A DNA stretch of 64,000 nt from PALSA-610 sp038239145 (GCA_038239145.1 JBBSFB010000013.1:1-64000), one strand, 5' to 3'. Shown: positions 25,015 to 34,422, counted from the first letter of the stretch. Notes: generated by a model from the sequence alone, not told the origin. Translations and numbers: made by a program.

Positions 25015-25027
25015 GTGATCAGATCAC
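25015..25027. promoter_or_regulatory. Palindromic operator candidate between divergent amidase and creatininase genes
   Basis: GTGATC-A-GATCAC is a perfect 6-bp inverted repeat around one base. It lies 86 bases from the amidase start and 73 bases from the creatininase-family start. TGATC half-sites of this type are bound by several GntR-family and other HTH regulators. No regulator gene is adjacent. Confidence 0.45.
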
Positions 25028-25099
25028 CAACACGAATGAGTAACGCACTGGCGGTGACGCCGACATTCCGATGCAATATCGGCTCAATAGCTTCGTTTC

Positions 25100-25894
25100 A
25101 TGGCGGCGCGCAGGTGGTCGGAAATGGCGTGGCCCGAGGTGGCCGAGCAACGCGACCGCGGTGACGGAGAGGTCGGGCTCGTCCCGGTCGGAGCCACCGA
25201 ACAGCACGGTCCGCACTTGCCCATCGGCACCGACACGATCGTCGCCGAGGCCTTGTGCGCTGCCGTCTCGGATCGCACCGGAGCACCGGTGCTTCCCGCC
25301 ATTCCCGTCGCCTGCAGTTACGGGCACGGCACGGTGCTGCCGGGCACGCTGTCGCTGACGCCCGAGCTGCTCGCCGCCGTGTGCCGGCAATACGCAGAAT
25401 GGGCGGCAACGTCGGGCCTGACCCGGTTGCTGTTCGTGAACTCCCACTTCGGCAACGACGCCGCACTCGGCATCGCCACCGATCACCTTCGTCTCTACCG
25501 ACCCGACCTCCGGGTCGGCGTCGTCAACTGGTGGGCCGTCGACGACGACGTCGCGCGGGAGTGCGTGCTCGAAGGCGACGACGTGCACGCGCATCGCGCC
25601 GAGACGTCGCTGATGCTCGCGATCGCACCCGAGCTCGTGCATCTCGATCGCCTGTCGTCTTCGGACGACCCTGATCGAACTGCTGACCTCGTGTTCCGCT
25701 ACACCGCCCCCGCGCTGTCGACGAACGGAGTGACCGGTCGCCCATCGGAGGCGACACCGGAGCTCGGCCACCGCATGCTCGATCTGACCGTTGCGGCCAT
25801 CGCCGATCGAGTCGAACGCGGGCGGGTCGAGAAACCGCCGCTCGGACCCGCGCCCATCCCCGCGCTCGGGCCGCGCCCGACGCATCCGCACTGA
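25100..25894 (+). CDS. Creatininase-family amidohydrolase
   Basis: A 264-residue protein of the creatininase family. Metal-site motifs are EQHGPHLPIGTDT (Glu, His, Asp ligands; about residues 34-46), NSHFGN in place of the usual NGHGGN, and HAHRAETSLML (His and Glu). Family members hydrolyse creatinine or formamide-type and lactam rings, or act in cofactor maturation. No mycofactocin genes are nearby, so a catabolic role is more likely. It heads a same-strand block with glutamine-synthetase-like and PuuD-like genes. No creatinase gene is visible in the window, so creatinine itself is not a proven substrate. Confidence 0.87.
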   Translation: MAARRWSEMAWPEVAEQRDRGDGEVGLVPVGATEQHGPHLPIGTDTIVAEALCAAVSDRTGAPVLPAIPVACSYGHGTVLPGTLSLTPELLAAVCRQYAEWAATSGLTRLLFVNSHFGNDAALGIATDHLRLYRPDLRVGVVNWWAVDDDVARECVLEGDDVHAHRAETSLMLAIAPELVHLDRLSSSDDPDRTADLVFRYTAPALSTNGVTGRPSEATPELGHRMLDLTVAAIADRVERGRVEKPPLGPAPIPALGPRPTHPH

Positions 25895-25939
25895 CCGTTC
25901 TTTCTCGTTCTCACACGCACCGCAGGAGCACCGCAGGTC

Positions 25940-27325
25940 ATGGACACCGTCAAGACGATCGACCCCGCTCATATCCAACTCGCTTCCGAACTGGCCGCCG
26001 ACGGCGTGCGGTTCGCGGTCGGGACGTTCATCGACATCACCGGCCGGGCGAAGTCGAAGGTCGTACCGATCGACCACCTCCCCAATCTGCTCGCCGGATC
26101 CGAGCGCTACACGCCGCGGGGCATGGGTGACCTCGGTCAGATGACGCCGAACGAAGACGAGTGCGTCGCAGTACCCGATCTGGCGACGTTGCGCATCATG
26201 CCGTGGGACACGCGCTTCGTCTGGATGGCCGCGGATCTCAGCTTCGGCGGTCGCGAACCGTTCGCGCACTGCACCCGCTCGATCCTGAAGAAGCAGATCG
26301 ACGAAGCGGCCGCGCTGGGTTACATGTTGAACCTCGGCGTCGAACCGGAGCTCTACGTGTTCGCGCCCGAGTCGCTCGACCGGACCGACGGGTACCTCGT
26401 GCCGATGGCGCGCAGCGCCAAGCTCAAGCCGACGCAGGCCTACGACGTGGAAGCCGAGCTCGACGCGATGCCATTCCTCGAGCCCATGTCGCGCTACCTG
26501 ACCGAGTCCGGGTTCGGGCTCTTCAGCTTCGACAGCGAGGGGGGCGACGGTCAGTACGAGTTCGACTTCGAATACTCGTCCGCGCTCGACATGGCCGACA
26601 AGATCACGTTCTTCCGGTTGATGGTCAAGCAGGCGGCCAAGGAAGCCGGTCTCATCGCGACGTTCATGCCCAAGCCGTACACGACCGGCTGGGGTTCCGG
26701 GCACCACTTCAACATGAGCATCGCGGAGCTGGGCACGGAGGCGAACCTGTTCCGCGACGCCGACGACGCGCGGGGCAAGGGCTGGAGCAAGCTCGCGTAC
26801 TCCTTCGTCGCCGGCATCATGCGCCACGCGGCCGCGATCGCGGCGATCGCAACGCCGACGGTCAACTCCTACAAGCGACTCCAGCCCCGCCTCGCCGACG
26901 GCACCGTGTCGTGGGCACCGGTGTTCGCCGCCTACGGCGATAACAACCGCTCGTGCATGCTGCGCCTCCCGCGCAACCGTCCCGCGGTCGAAAATCGCGC
27001 CGTCGACTCCGCCGCGAACACCTACCTCGCGACTGCGTTCATGCTCGCAGCCGGCTTGGAAGGGATCCGCGAAGGGCTCGATCCGGGTGAGCCGATCGAA
27101 GACATCACGTACGACTGGAACCGCGCCACCTCTACCACGACGTCGCCGCGCCTGCCCCGCAACCTCTTGGAAGCGATCGACGCGTTCGACGCGGATCCGC
27201 TGACACACGCGGTGTTCCCGAGCCAGTTCGTCACCGCCTACAGCGGGATGAAGCGGGCGGAGTGGGACGAGTACCACGCGCAGGTGACCGACTGGGAGCG
27301 CGAGCGCTACCTGCTCGCCTTTTGA
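25940..27325 (+). CDS. glnT: GlnT-type glutamine synthetase family protein (gamma-glutamylamide synthetase)
   Basis: A 461-residue GS-fold ligase of the GlnT (type III glutamate-ammonia ligase) group. Active-site pieces: VEPELYVF (metal Glu), EGGDGQYEFDF, GSGHHFNMS (ATP/metal His) and NNRSCMLRLP (substrate Arg). It lacks the adenylylation-loop Tyr pattern of GlnA. Such enzymes ligate glutamate to amines other than ammonia, for example methylamine or polyamine-like amines. The ATG has GGAGCACCGCAGG upstream, and its stop overlaps the next ATG by one base (TGATG). With the PuuD-like hydrolase it forms a gamma-glutamyl make-and-break pair. Confidence 0.88.
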   Translation: MDTVKTIDPAHIQLASELAADGVRFAVGTFIDITGRAKSKVVPIDHLPNLLAGSERYTPRGMGDLGQMTPNEDECVAVPDLATLRIMPWDTRFVWMAADLSFGGREPFAHCTRSILKKQIDEAAALGYMLNLGVEPELYVFAPESLDRTDGYLVPMARSAKLKPTQAYDVEAELDAMPFLEPMSRYLTESGFGLFSFDSEGGDGQYEFDFEYSSALDMADKITFFRLMVKQAAKEAGLIATFMPKPYTTGWGSGHHFNMSIAELGTEANLFRDADDARGKGWSKLAYSFVAGIMRHAAAIAAIATPTVNSYKRLQPRLADGTVSWAPVFAAYGDNNRSCMLRLPRNRPAVENRAVDSAANTYLATAFMLAAGLEGIREGLDPGEPIEDITYDWNRATSTTTSPRLPRNLLEAIDAFDADPLTHAVFPSQFVTAYSGMKRAEWDEYHAQVTDWERERYLLAF

Positions 27326-28032
27326 TGGCGTCGACGATCCACACGAGTGCGCCGTTGATCGCGGTGATCATCGGGCGGGAGCCGGTGCATCGCTACTCGG
27401 TGCACCGCGGCTACGTCGAGGCAGTCGCGCTTGCGGGCGGGTTCCCCGTCGTGCTGCCCGCGCTCGCGGTCGACGGCGCCCGTGACCGCATGATCGAGAT
27501 CGTCTCCCAGGCCGACGGACTGCTCCTCACCGGCGGGGGCGATGTCGACCCGGCCGGTTACGCCGAAGCGGCGGCACCCGAGGTCTACGACCTCGATCCC
27601 GTGCGCGACGCGCTCGAGATCTCCGCCTTCTACGCCGCGTGCGCGGCCGGCGTGCGCGTGCTGGGCATCTGCCGGGGCATCCAGATCATGACGGTCGCGT
27701 CGGGCGGCTCGTTGCATCAGCACCTCCCGACCGCCGGCTTCGAACACCACTGGGCGGAAGACCTCCAGTACGAACCGGTGCACGAGGTCGTCGCGGAGCC
27801 CGGCAGCGCGGCCGAGCGGGCGCTTGCGGGTTCGGTCAAGGTCAACTCGATCCATCACCAAGCGGTGCGCGATCCCGGGGCGGGCCTGCACCCGACCGCG
27901 TGGAGCGACGACGGCGTCATCGAAGCGGTCGAGGCCGACGACGTTCTCGGCATCCAATGGCATCCGGAGCGGCTCCTCGACGGCGACGCGCGCCACCTCG
28001 CACCGTTCCGATGGCTCCTGGAGGCATCGTGA
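27325..28032 (+). CDS. Gamma-glutamyl-gamma-aminobutyrate hydrolase family (PuuD-like, class I glutamine amidotransferase fold)
   Basis: A 235-residue C26-type peptidase. Catalytic triad: Cys in LGICRGIQIM, and His and Glu in IQWHPERL. The LLTGGGDVDPAGY and SIHHQAV segments are typical of PuuD. It releases glutamate from gamma-glutamylated intermediates after they have been processed. Translation is coupled to glnT (one shared base) and to the following SDR (GTGA overlap). The order GlnT-PuuD-SDR resembles a shortened Puu-like pathway, in which the dehydrogenase would oxidise the gamma-glutamylated intermediate. That reading is inferred. Confidence 0.88.
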   Translation: MASTIHTSAPLIAVIIGREPVHRYSVHRGYVEAVALAGGFPVVLPALAVDGARDRMIEIVSQADGLLLTGGGDVDPAGYAEAAAPEVYDLDPVRDALEISAFYAACAAGVRVLGICRGIQIMTVASGGSLHQHLPTAGFEHHWAEDLQYEPVHEVVAEPGSAAERALAGSVKVNSIHHQAVRDPGAGLHPTAWSDDGVIEAVEADDVLGIQWHPERLLDGDARHLAPFRWLLEAS

Positions 28033-28817
28033 GCGAACCCGCCGTCACCGAACATTCGGCGGTAGTCACCGGCGCGAGCAAGGGAATCGGTCGCGCCATC
28101 GCGATCGCCCTCGCCCGCGACGGTTGGAACGTCGTCGTCAACTTCTCGTCGAACGAAGGCGCGGCGAAGGAGACAGCCGACGCCGTCACCGACGCCGGCG
28201 CCCGAGCCGTCATCGTCGGTGGCGATGTCACCGACATCGGCACGTCGGGGCGTCTCGCCGACGCCGCCGCCGACCTCGGCACCCTCGAGGCGTGGGTGAA
28301 CAACGCCGGTATCTCCGTGCTCGCGCCCATCGTCGACACGAGCGCCGCCGACATGGAACGCATGCTCGCGGTGAACTACATGGGCACCTTCCACGGCGTG
28401 CAGGCGGCGGCGCGCACGATGATCGCGGCGGGGACGCACGGCCGGATCGTGAACGTCGCGTCCGAGGCGGCGGTGCAGACGTTTCGGTATCTCGGCGCGT
28501 ACGCAGCGAGCAAGTTCGCGGTCGTCGGGCTCACGCAGGCCGCCGCGCTCGAGCTCGGACCGCACGGCATCAGCGTGAACGCGGTCGGCCCGGGAACGAC
28601 CGAGACCGACATGGTGATGGCGGAGCGGCGCAGCGAGGTGTCGATCACCGGCGATCCCTCCGACGACGTGCGCGCCGCATATCTCGCCAACATCCCGCTC
28701 GGTCGGTTCTGCGTGCCCGACGACACGGGCGCGCTCGTCGCCTGGCTCGTGAGCCCGGGCGCGGCGTACATCACCGGCCAGATCATCTGCAACAACGGCG
28801 GCTCGGTCCTGCATTGA
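28029..28817 (+). CDS. Short-chain dehydrogenase/reductase
   Basis: A 262-residue classical SDR starting with GTG inside the overlap with the upstream hydrolase gene. TGASKGIG, NNAGIS, the serine in VNVASEAA, YAASK and ITGQIICNNGGS are all in place. NFSSNEG after strand 2 (no acidic residue) suggests NADP(H). Placed between the gamma-glutamyl enzymes and the transporter, it may oxidise or reduce an alcohol or aldehyde intermediate of the same pathway. There is a 62-base gap to the transporter's binding-protein gene. Confidence 0.9.
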   Translation: MSEPAVTEHSAVVTGASKGIGRAIAIALARDGWNVVVNFSSNEGAAKETADAVTDAGARAVIVGGDVTDIGTSGRLADAAADLGTLEAWVNNAGISVLAPIVDTSAADMERMLAVNYMGTFHGVQAAARTMIAAGTHGRIVNVASEAAVQTFRYLGAYAASKFAVVGLTQAAALELGPHGISVNAVGPGTTETDMVMAERRSEVSITGDPSDDVRAAYLANIPLGRFCVPDDTGALVAWLVSPGAAYITGQIICNNGGSVLH

Positions 28818-28879
28818 GCACCCACCGAGCGCCCCGTCCACCGCGACCCCCTCGACGACATCCACACACAGGAGACCTC

Positions 28880-30484
28880 GTGAATCCCTTCCGTTCCCGA
28901 CTACTCATCGCCGGCCTCGCCGGTGCGATCGCGCTCGCGGCGTGCGGCGGCTCGAGCTCGAAATCCTCGGAAAGTGGCGGCGGTGGTGGCACCGGTTCGA
29001 CGCTGCCGGTCGGCTCGCGCGTACTGAAGCTCGCCTTCAACGCGAACATGCAAGTTCCCGACCCGGACATTTTCTACGAGGTCGAGGGCAACGAGGTCGT
29101 TACCTCGGTATACGAGGGGCTGATCGCGTACAAGCCCAACGCGTCCACTTTCGAACCCGCGCTCGCCGACAGTTGGACCGTCTCGCCCGACGGCAAGACG
29201 TACACGTTCAAGCTCCACCCCGGCGTGAAGTTCCACGACGGGACGGCGGAGACCGCGACGACGTGGCAGGCCGACTTCAAGCGCCGCACCGACGTCAACA
29301 GCGCGCCGGCGTACATGCTCGCCGACGTCGCTTCGACGGCAGCGCCCGACCTGCTCACGTTCGTGGTCACGCTGAAAAACCCTGTCAGCCCGTTCCTCGA
29401 CTACCTCGCGGCGCCGTACGGACCGAAGGCGGTCAGCCCGACCGTACTCACTGCGCACGCAGGTAAGGACTTCGCTCAGAACTGGCTGAAGGACCACGAC
29501 GCGGGAACGGGTCCGTACACGATCTCCAGCTTCAAGACCGACGTCGGCTACGAGCTGACCCGCTTCGACGGGTACTGGGGCTCACCGAAGCCATACTTCG
29601 AGAAGGTCGACATCTCGATCATCCCGAGCGTCACCCAACAGGAGCTGAAGCTCGAGAGCGGCGACCTCGACATGATGACGCACGGTCTCCCGGTCGCCGA
29701 AGCCGAGTCGTTCCGGACCAAGCCCGGCTTCCAGGTGCAGCAGTTCCCGGTGTTGTTGAAGACGGTGCTCGCGACGAACCCGCACAAGGGGCCGTTCAAG
29801 AACCGTGACCTCGCCAAGGCGTTGCGGACGTTCTTCGACAAAGCGGCGATCACCAAGGAGATCTACCAAACCCAAGCTGCGGTCTCGACGCAGATGTACC
29901 CGGTCGACAACCTTCCACTCGACCTGGCCAAGGACACCGATACGTACGACACATCGACACTGACGAACCTGGCCAAGACGTTGCCGGCGTCGGACAAGAG
30001 CATCGACTTCGCGTACTCGCAGGACGAAGGCGGCACGCTGCCCCGGCTCGCCGAAGTGCTCGCGGCGAAGCTGCAGGCGGCCGGCTTCAGCGTGAAGGTG
30101 CGCGGTATGCCGATCGCCGAGGTGTTCGATCTCCCGAACCACCCCGACACGGCTCCCGATCTCCTGTTGTGGACGTTCAACCCCGACGCGGCCCACCCCG
30201 ACACGTGGGTGCGGATCTTCATGAACTCCCAAGGCGCGATCAACTACCTCAAGTGCTCGGACCCGACCGCCGACGCCGACATGGACAAGGGTCTGCGTTC
30301 GCTCACGAAGGCCGACGTGGACAAGTACTACGGCGAAGCGGGTGACGCACTGGCAGCGTCGGGCTGCTTCATCACCATCGCCGACAACAACGAGATCGTG
30401 GTGGCCCGAACTGGCCTGACCGGTTTCGTGCACCAGTTGCCGACGGCCTACACGATCCGACTCAAGGATCTGAAGGAAGGATGA
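28880..30484 (+). CDS. ABC transporter substrate-binding lipoprotein (family 5)
   Basis: A 534-residue extracytoplasmic solute-binding protein of the peptide/opine/nickel family (SBP_bac_5). GTG start with AGGAGACCTC upstream. Signal peptide RSRLLIAGLAGAIALAACGG has a lipobox (LAAC), followed by a Ser/Gly linker. Family landmarks: VYEGLIAYKPN, PALADSWTVSPDGKTYTFKL, GVKFHDG, TGPYTISSF. The family takes up peptides and other small solutes; ligand unknown. It overlaps the ATPase gene by 4 bases (ATGA), so binding protein, ATPase and both permeases form one transport operon. Confidence 0.93.
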   Translation: MNPFRSRLLIAGLAGAIALAACGGSSSKSSESGGGGGTGSTLPVGSRVLKLAFNANMQVPDPDIFYEVEGNEVVTSVYEGLIAYKPNASTFEPALADSWTVSPDGKTYTFKLHPGVKFHDGTAETATTWQADFKRRTDVNSAPAYMLADVASTAAPDLLTFVVTLKNPVSPFLDYLAAPYGPKAVSPTVLTAHAGKDFAQNWLKDHDAGTGPYTISSFKTDVGYELTRFDGYWGSPKPYFEKVDISIIPSVTQQELKLESGDLDMMTHGLPVAEAESFRTKPGFQVQQFPVLLKTVLATNPHKGPFKNRDLAKALRTFFDKAAITKEIYQTQAAVSTQMYPVDNLPLDLAKDTDTYDTSTLTNLAKTLPASDKSIDFAYSQDEGGTLPRLAEVLAAKLQAAGFSVKVRGMPIAEVFDLPNHPDTAPDLLLWTFNPDAAHPDTWVRIFMNSQGAINYLKCSDPTADADMDKGLRSLTKADVDKYYGEAGDALAASGCFITIADNNEIVVARTGLTGFVHQLPTAYTIRLKDLKEG

Positions 30485-32535
30485 GCGTGGTCGCCGCCGG
30501 CGCGGACGGATCCGCCGACCTCGAGATCGCGCGTGAGACCGAGGCCGTCGTCTCGGTGCGTGATCTCGAGGTGATGTTCCGGCGTGGGGGACGCGACCTC
30601 CACGCCGTGCGCGGCGTGTCGTTCGACGTCGTGCCGGGCGAGATCGTCGGCATCGTCGGCGAGTCCGGCAGCGGCAAGAGCGTGTTGGGCCTGAGCCTGC
30701 TCGGGCTGTTACCCCGCGACCCTGCCCCCCAGGTCAGCGGGAGTGCGCTCGTCTGCGGCGTCGACATGGTGTCGGCGTCCGCAGAGGAGCGCAGGCTCGT
30801 ACGGAAGGCGCACCTCGGCGCCGTCTTCCAGGATCCGATGACTTCACTGAACCCGACGATGCGGGTCGGCACACAGGTGGTGGAGGCGGCGGGTTCGAAG
30901 GCCGAGGCCCTCCGCCTGCTCGACGCGGTCGGGATCCCCGAGCCCGCTCGTCGTTACACGCAGTATCCGCACGAGCTCTCGGGCGGACTCCGCCAGCGCG
31001 TGATGATCGCGCTCGCGATCGCGGGCAACCCGAAGCTCGTCATCGCCGACGAGCCGACGACGGCGCTCGACGTCACCGTGCAGGCGCAGATTCTCGCGCT
31101 GTTGCGCGAGCTCGCCAACGAGTTGCATTGCGCGTTCGTGTTCGTCACCCACGACCTCGGGGTCGCATCCCAGCTCGCCGACCACATCGCCGTGATGTAC
31201 GGCGGACGGCTCGCCGAGTACGGAGCCTCGGAGTCGGTGTTACTGCGCCCCGCCCATCCGTACACGGTCGGACTCCTCGAATCGCGTTTGACGCTCCGCA
31301 CCGATCGTGAGCACCAGCTGCCGACGCTGCCCGGCGAGCCGCCCGATCCCCGGGCCCACACGCCCGGCTGTGCGTTCGCGCCGCGGTGCGCGTTGGCGGA
31401 GGATCGCTGCGTCGAAGCCGTGCCCGCGCTGCGGCCCGCGGGCACACACGACGGCATCGCCGCGTGCGTCCGGCTCGGCGAACGAAACCGGCTCGCGATG
31501 ACCGCGGCCGCCCCCGACTGGCCCCGCCAGGAGACGACGCTCGCCGACTACGGGAGCCCGGCCGACAGCGCGCTCATCGTCAAGGGCGTCACCAAGTCGT
31601 TCACCCTGCGCGGCGGTCGCCGCCGGCGCAAGCTCCAGGCCTTGCGTGGCATCGACCTCGAAGTGGTCAGGGGCGGCTCGGTCGCGCTCGTCGGCGAGTC
31701 GGGCTGCGGGAAATCGACGCTGCTTCGCGTCGTCGCGGGATTGCTGCCGCACGACCAAGGCGGCGTGACCGTGGGCGAGGGGACGCGGCCCCAGATCGTC
31801 TTCCAGGACGCCGGCGCGTCGCTCACACCGTGGATGACCATCGGTGAGCTCGTCGGCGAGCGGTTGCACGACCAACCACTCGGGCGCAACGCGCGCCGGG
31901 CCCGGGTCGACGAAGCGCTGACCCTCGTCGGGTTGCCGACCGAAGTGGCCAAGGCCAAGCCCGCACAACTGTCCGGCGGCCAGCGCCAACGGGCGGCCAT
32001 TGCCCGTGCCGTCATCGTGCCGCCCTCATTGCTCTTGTGCGACGAGCCGACGAGCGCGCTCGACGTGTCGCTCGCCGCGACCGCGCTGAACCTGATCGGC
32101 CGCTTGCGGCGCGAGCTCGGCATGTCGGTGCTCTTCGTGACCCACGACCTGTCCGCGGCTCGAGTCGTCGCGGACCGCATCGCGGTGATGTACCTCGGGC
32201 GCATCGTGGAATTCGGGCCCGCCGAAGAAGTCTGCGCGGCACCGGTGCATCCGTACACGCGCAGCCTCCTGGCGTCGGTTCCCGGACCCGACGCGACCCA
32301 CGTGCCGCTGGAAGGCGACCCCGCGAGCCCGATCGACCCGCCGCCCGGGTGCTCGTTCCACCCCCGCTGCCCCGTCGCGTTCGACGACTGCTCGGCCATC
32401 TTCCCGGAACCGGTCCGGCTCGGCGGCGACGGCCGCACGATCTCGTGCCTGCGTATCCACGATGGCGACTCGAACGAGATCGCCATCGACCTCACTGCGA
32501 TCCCGCAGCGCGAGAACCGAAGGGCAGTCGGCTGA
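30481..32535 (+). CDS. Fused double ABC ATPase (DppD-DppF type)
   Basis: A 684-residue protein with two complete ATPase modules in one chain. Module 1: Walker A GESGSGKS (about residue 60), signature LSGGLRQR (about 164), Walker B VIADEPTTALD. Module 2: Walker A GESGCGKS (about 406), signature LSGGQRQR (about 496), Walker B LLCDEPTSALD. Each is followed by the C-terminal cysteine-containing oligopeptide-type tail (GCAFAPRCALAEDRC; GCSFHPRCPVAFDDC). Two separate genes are the commoner arrangement, and the fusion is established in actinobacteria. It powers the permeases encoded just downstream and overlaps the first by one base. Confidence 0.94.
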   Translation: MSVVAAGADGSADLEIARETEAVVSVRDLEVMFRRGGRDLHAVRGVSFDVVPGEIVGIVGESGSGKSVLGLSLLGLLPRDPAPQVSGSALVCGVDMVSASAEERRLVRKAHLGAVFQDPMTSLNPTMRVGTQVVEAAGSKAEALRLLDAVGIPEPARRYTQYPHELSGGLRQRVMIALAIAGNPKLVIADEPTTALDVTVQAQILALLRELANELHCAFVFVTHDLGVASQLADHIAVMYGGRLAEYGASESVLLRPAHPYTVGLLESRLTLRTDREHQLPTLPGEPPDPRAHTPGCAFAPRCALAEDRCVEAVPALRPAGTHDGIAACVRLGERNRLAMTAAAPDWPRQETTLADYGSPADSALIVKGVTKSFTLRGGRRRRKLQALRGIDLEVVRGGSVALVGESGCGKSTLLRVVAGLLPHDQGGVTVGEGTRPQIVFQDAGASLTPWMTIGELVGERLHDQPLGRNARRARVDEALTLVGLPTEVAKAKPAQLSGGQRQRAAIARAVIVPPSLLLCDEPTSALDVSLAATALNLIGRLRRELGMSVLFVTHDLSAARVVADRIAVMYLGRIVEFGPAEEVCAAPVHPYTRSLLASVPGPDATHVPLEGDPASPIDPPPGCSFHPRCPVAFDDCSAIFPEPVRLGGDGRTISCLRIHDGDSNEIAIDLTAIPQRENRRAVG

Positions 32536-33410
32536 TGGCGGTCGCAGAACCGTTCACCGTCACGCTCCCGAAGCTCCGGGGGCGGAAGCGTCCGCAGTTC
32601 GAGATGCTGCGCCGCGTCGGCTGGCTCGATCGCGTTGCGATCGGACTGTTCGTGCTGGTGACCCTCGTCGCCATCTTCGCCAAGGTGCTCGCGCCGCATT
32701 CGGCGTCGGCGACGCCGGGCGATCCGTTTCTCGCGCCGGGCCACGGCGGCTTCCTGCTGGGCACCGACGATGTCGGTCGCGACATCTTCTCCCGCGTCCT
32801 CCTCGGTATTCAGTCGACGTGGTTGGCCGCGCTGCTCGTCATCGGCTCCGGCGTGTTGTTCGGCGGCTTCATCGGGCTCGTCGCGGGTGCGACCGGAGGC
32901 TGGGTCGACACGATCCTGATGCGGTTCACCGACACGTTCCTCGCCCTGCCCGGCCCGGTGCTCGCGATCACGATCGTCGCCGCACTCGGGCCGTCGTTGT
33001 GGCACACGTTGATCGCGGTGATGGTCGTGTGGTGGCCGCTCTACTCGCGGATCGTCCGCGGTGAGGTCCGTGCGCTCGCCACCCGACCACACATGGAAGC
33101 CGCGCGCCTCGCGGGCGCCGGCCGCTTCCGCCTGATGTTCCGCCATCTCATGCCCGGCGCGGTGCCGTCGACGCTGGTAGCCGCCAGTCTCGACGTCAGC
33201 GCACTCGTAATCACGCTGTCGAGCTTGTCGTTCCTCGGGCTCGGCGCACCGGCACCGGCCCCCGAACTCGGCGCGATGAGTGCCCGCGGCATCACCTATC
33301 TGTTGCAGTACTGGTGGATATCGGTGATCCCCGCGCTCGCAGTCTTCAGCGTCGCGATCATCGCGAACATCGCCGGTGACGGCGCCCGCGACCTCATCGG
33401 CGATCGCTAA
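32535..33410 (+). CDS. ABC transporter permease (DppC type)
   Basis: A 291-residue inner-membrane permease with about six helices. LLGTDDVGRDIFSRVLLGIQSTW near the start of the core and the EAA-like loop EAARLAGAGRFRLMFRHLMPGAVPS are typical of DppC/OppC permeases. The N-terminus is basic and cytoplasmic. Its ATG shares a base with the ATPase gene stop, and the second permease starts 10 bases after its own stop. Note that the DppC-like gene precedes the DppB-like gene, the reverse of the usual order. Confidence 0.93.
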   Translation: MAVAEPFTVTLPKLRGRKRPQFEMLRRVGWLDRVAIGLFVLVTLVAIFAKVLAPHSASATPGDPFLAPGHGGFLLGTDDVGRDIFSRVLLGIQSTWLAALLVIGSGVLFGGFIGLVAGATGGWVDTILMRFTDTFLALPGPVLAITIVAALGPSLWHTLIAVMVVWWPLYSRIVRGEVRALATRPHMEAARLAGAGRFRLMFRHLMPGAVPSTLVAASLDVSALVITLSSLSFLGLGAPAPAPELGAMSARGITYLLQYWWISVIPALAVFSVAIIANIAGDGARDLIGDR

Positions 33411-33420
33411 GGAGCCTCGA

Positions 33421-34422
33421 ATGGACGCCTTCCGCTTCTTCGCCGGGCGCGTCGTCGGCATGATCGGCGTGCTGCTCGTGCTCGCGTTCATGGTGTTCGT
33501 CCTCCAGCGCTACACGCCGGCCGACCCGGTGCGGGTGAAGCTCGGCGCGAACGCGCAGCCTGCGCTCGTCAAGGCCGAACGCCACCGCCTCGGCTACGAC
33601 AAGCCGTTACCAATGCAGTACTTCGACTATGTGAAAGGCCTCGTGCAGGGCAACCTGCAGGACTCCCTGCGCACGCGGCACCCGGTAACGACCGACCTCG
33701 CGAACGACATCCCGGCCACGCTGGAGCTGACGATCTTCGCGATGGGCATCGCACTCGTACTCGCGCTGATCCTCGGAATCGCCTCGGCCGCGCGCGTGCG
33801 CGGCTCCGGGCTCCTGCGGCTCGTGTTGGTCGCGGGCTCGTCCGCGCCCGTCTTCCTCCTGGCGCTCCTGGGCCTGTTGCTCTTCTACCATCGCCTGCAC
33901 TGGCTCCCGTCGACGGGTCAGACCAAGTTCCGCAACGCGCCAACGGGCCCGACGAAGTTCCTCCTCGTCGACAGCGTGATCCACGGCCGCTTCGACGTGT
34001 TCAAGGACGCGATCGAGCACCTCATCCTGCCCGGCTTCTGCATCGCGATCGGACCCGCGGTCTCGATCGGGCGCGTGTTGCGCAGCAGCATCGTCAGCAA
34101 CCTGCGTACCGACTACGTGCGTACCGCTCGCGCCAAGGGCATGCGGGAGTCGGCCGTGCTCTGGAAGCACACCGTGCGCAACTCGCTCGGCGCCGCGCTC
34201 TCGATGACCGGTCTGCAGGTAGGGCTGATGTTCGCGGGGGTGGTGGTCATCGAGTCGATCTTCGCCTGGCCCGGGATCGGCTTCTACACGGTGCAGGCGA
34301 TCCCCGATCTCGACTTCCCCGCGATCGCCGGCGTGACGCTCTTCCTCGGCGCCGCGTACGTGATCATCAACACGGGCGTCGAGGTGTTGCAGGGGGTCGC
34401 GGATCCCCGCCTGCGAGTCTGA
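33421..34422 (+). CDS. ABC transporter permease (DppB type)
   Basis: A 333-residue inner-membrane permease with about six helices. Typical DppB features are the N-terminal FVLQRYTPADPVRVKLG, a YDKPLPMQYFDYVKGLVQGNLQDSL periplasmic loop and the EAA loop TARAKGMRESAVLWKHTVRNSLG. AAGGAGCC precedes the ATG. Its last codons (CTGCGAGTCTGA) are the first copy of a 20-bp tandem repeat that continues beyond the stop, suggesting replication slippage at the gene end. Confidence 0.93.
   Translation: MDAFRFFAGRVVGMIGVLLVLAFMVFVLQRYTPADPVRVKLGANAQPALVKAERHRLGYDKPLPMQYFDYVKGLVQGNLQDSLRTRHPVTTDLANDIPATLELTIFAMGIALVLALILGIASAARVRGSGLLRLVLVAGSSAPVFLLALLGLLLFYHRLHWLPSTGQTKFRNAPTGPTKFLLVDSVIHGRFDVFKDAIEHLILPGFCIAIGPAVSIGRVLRSSIVSNLRTDYVRTARAKGMRESAVLWKHTVRNSLGAALSMTGLQVGLMFAGVVVIESIFAWPGIGFYTVQAIPDLDFPAIAGVTLFLGAAYVIINTGVEVLQGVADPRLRV

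Noticed and set aside
25100..25894. Mycofactocin-type creatininase homologue (MftE)
   Set aside because: No other mycofactocin genes are in the neighbourhood, and the context is catabolic.
25019..27277. Long minus-strand open frame of about 750 codons opposite glnT
   Set aside because: It mirrors the GlnT and creatininase genes, has no recognisable domain and shows the biased composition of an antisense frame in GC-rich DNA.
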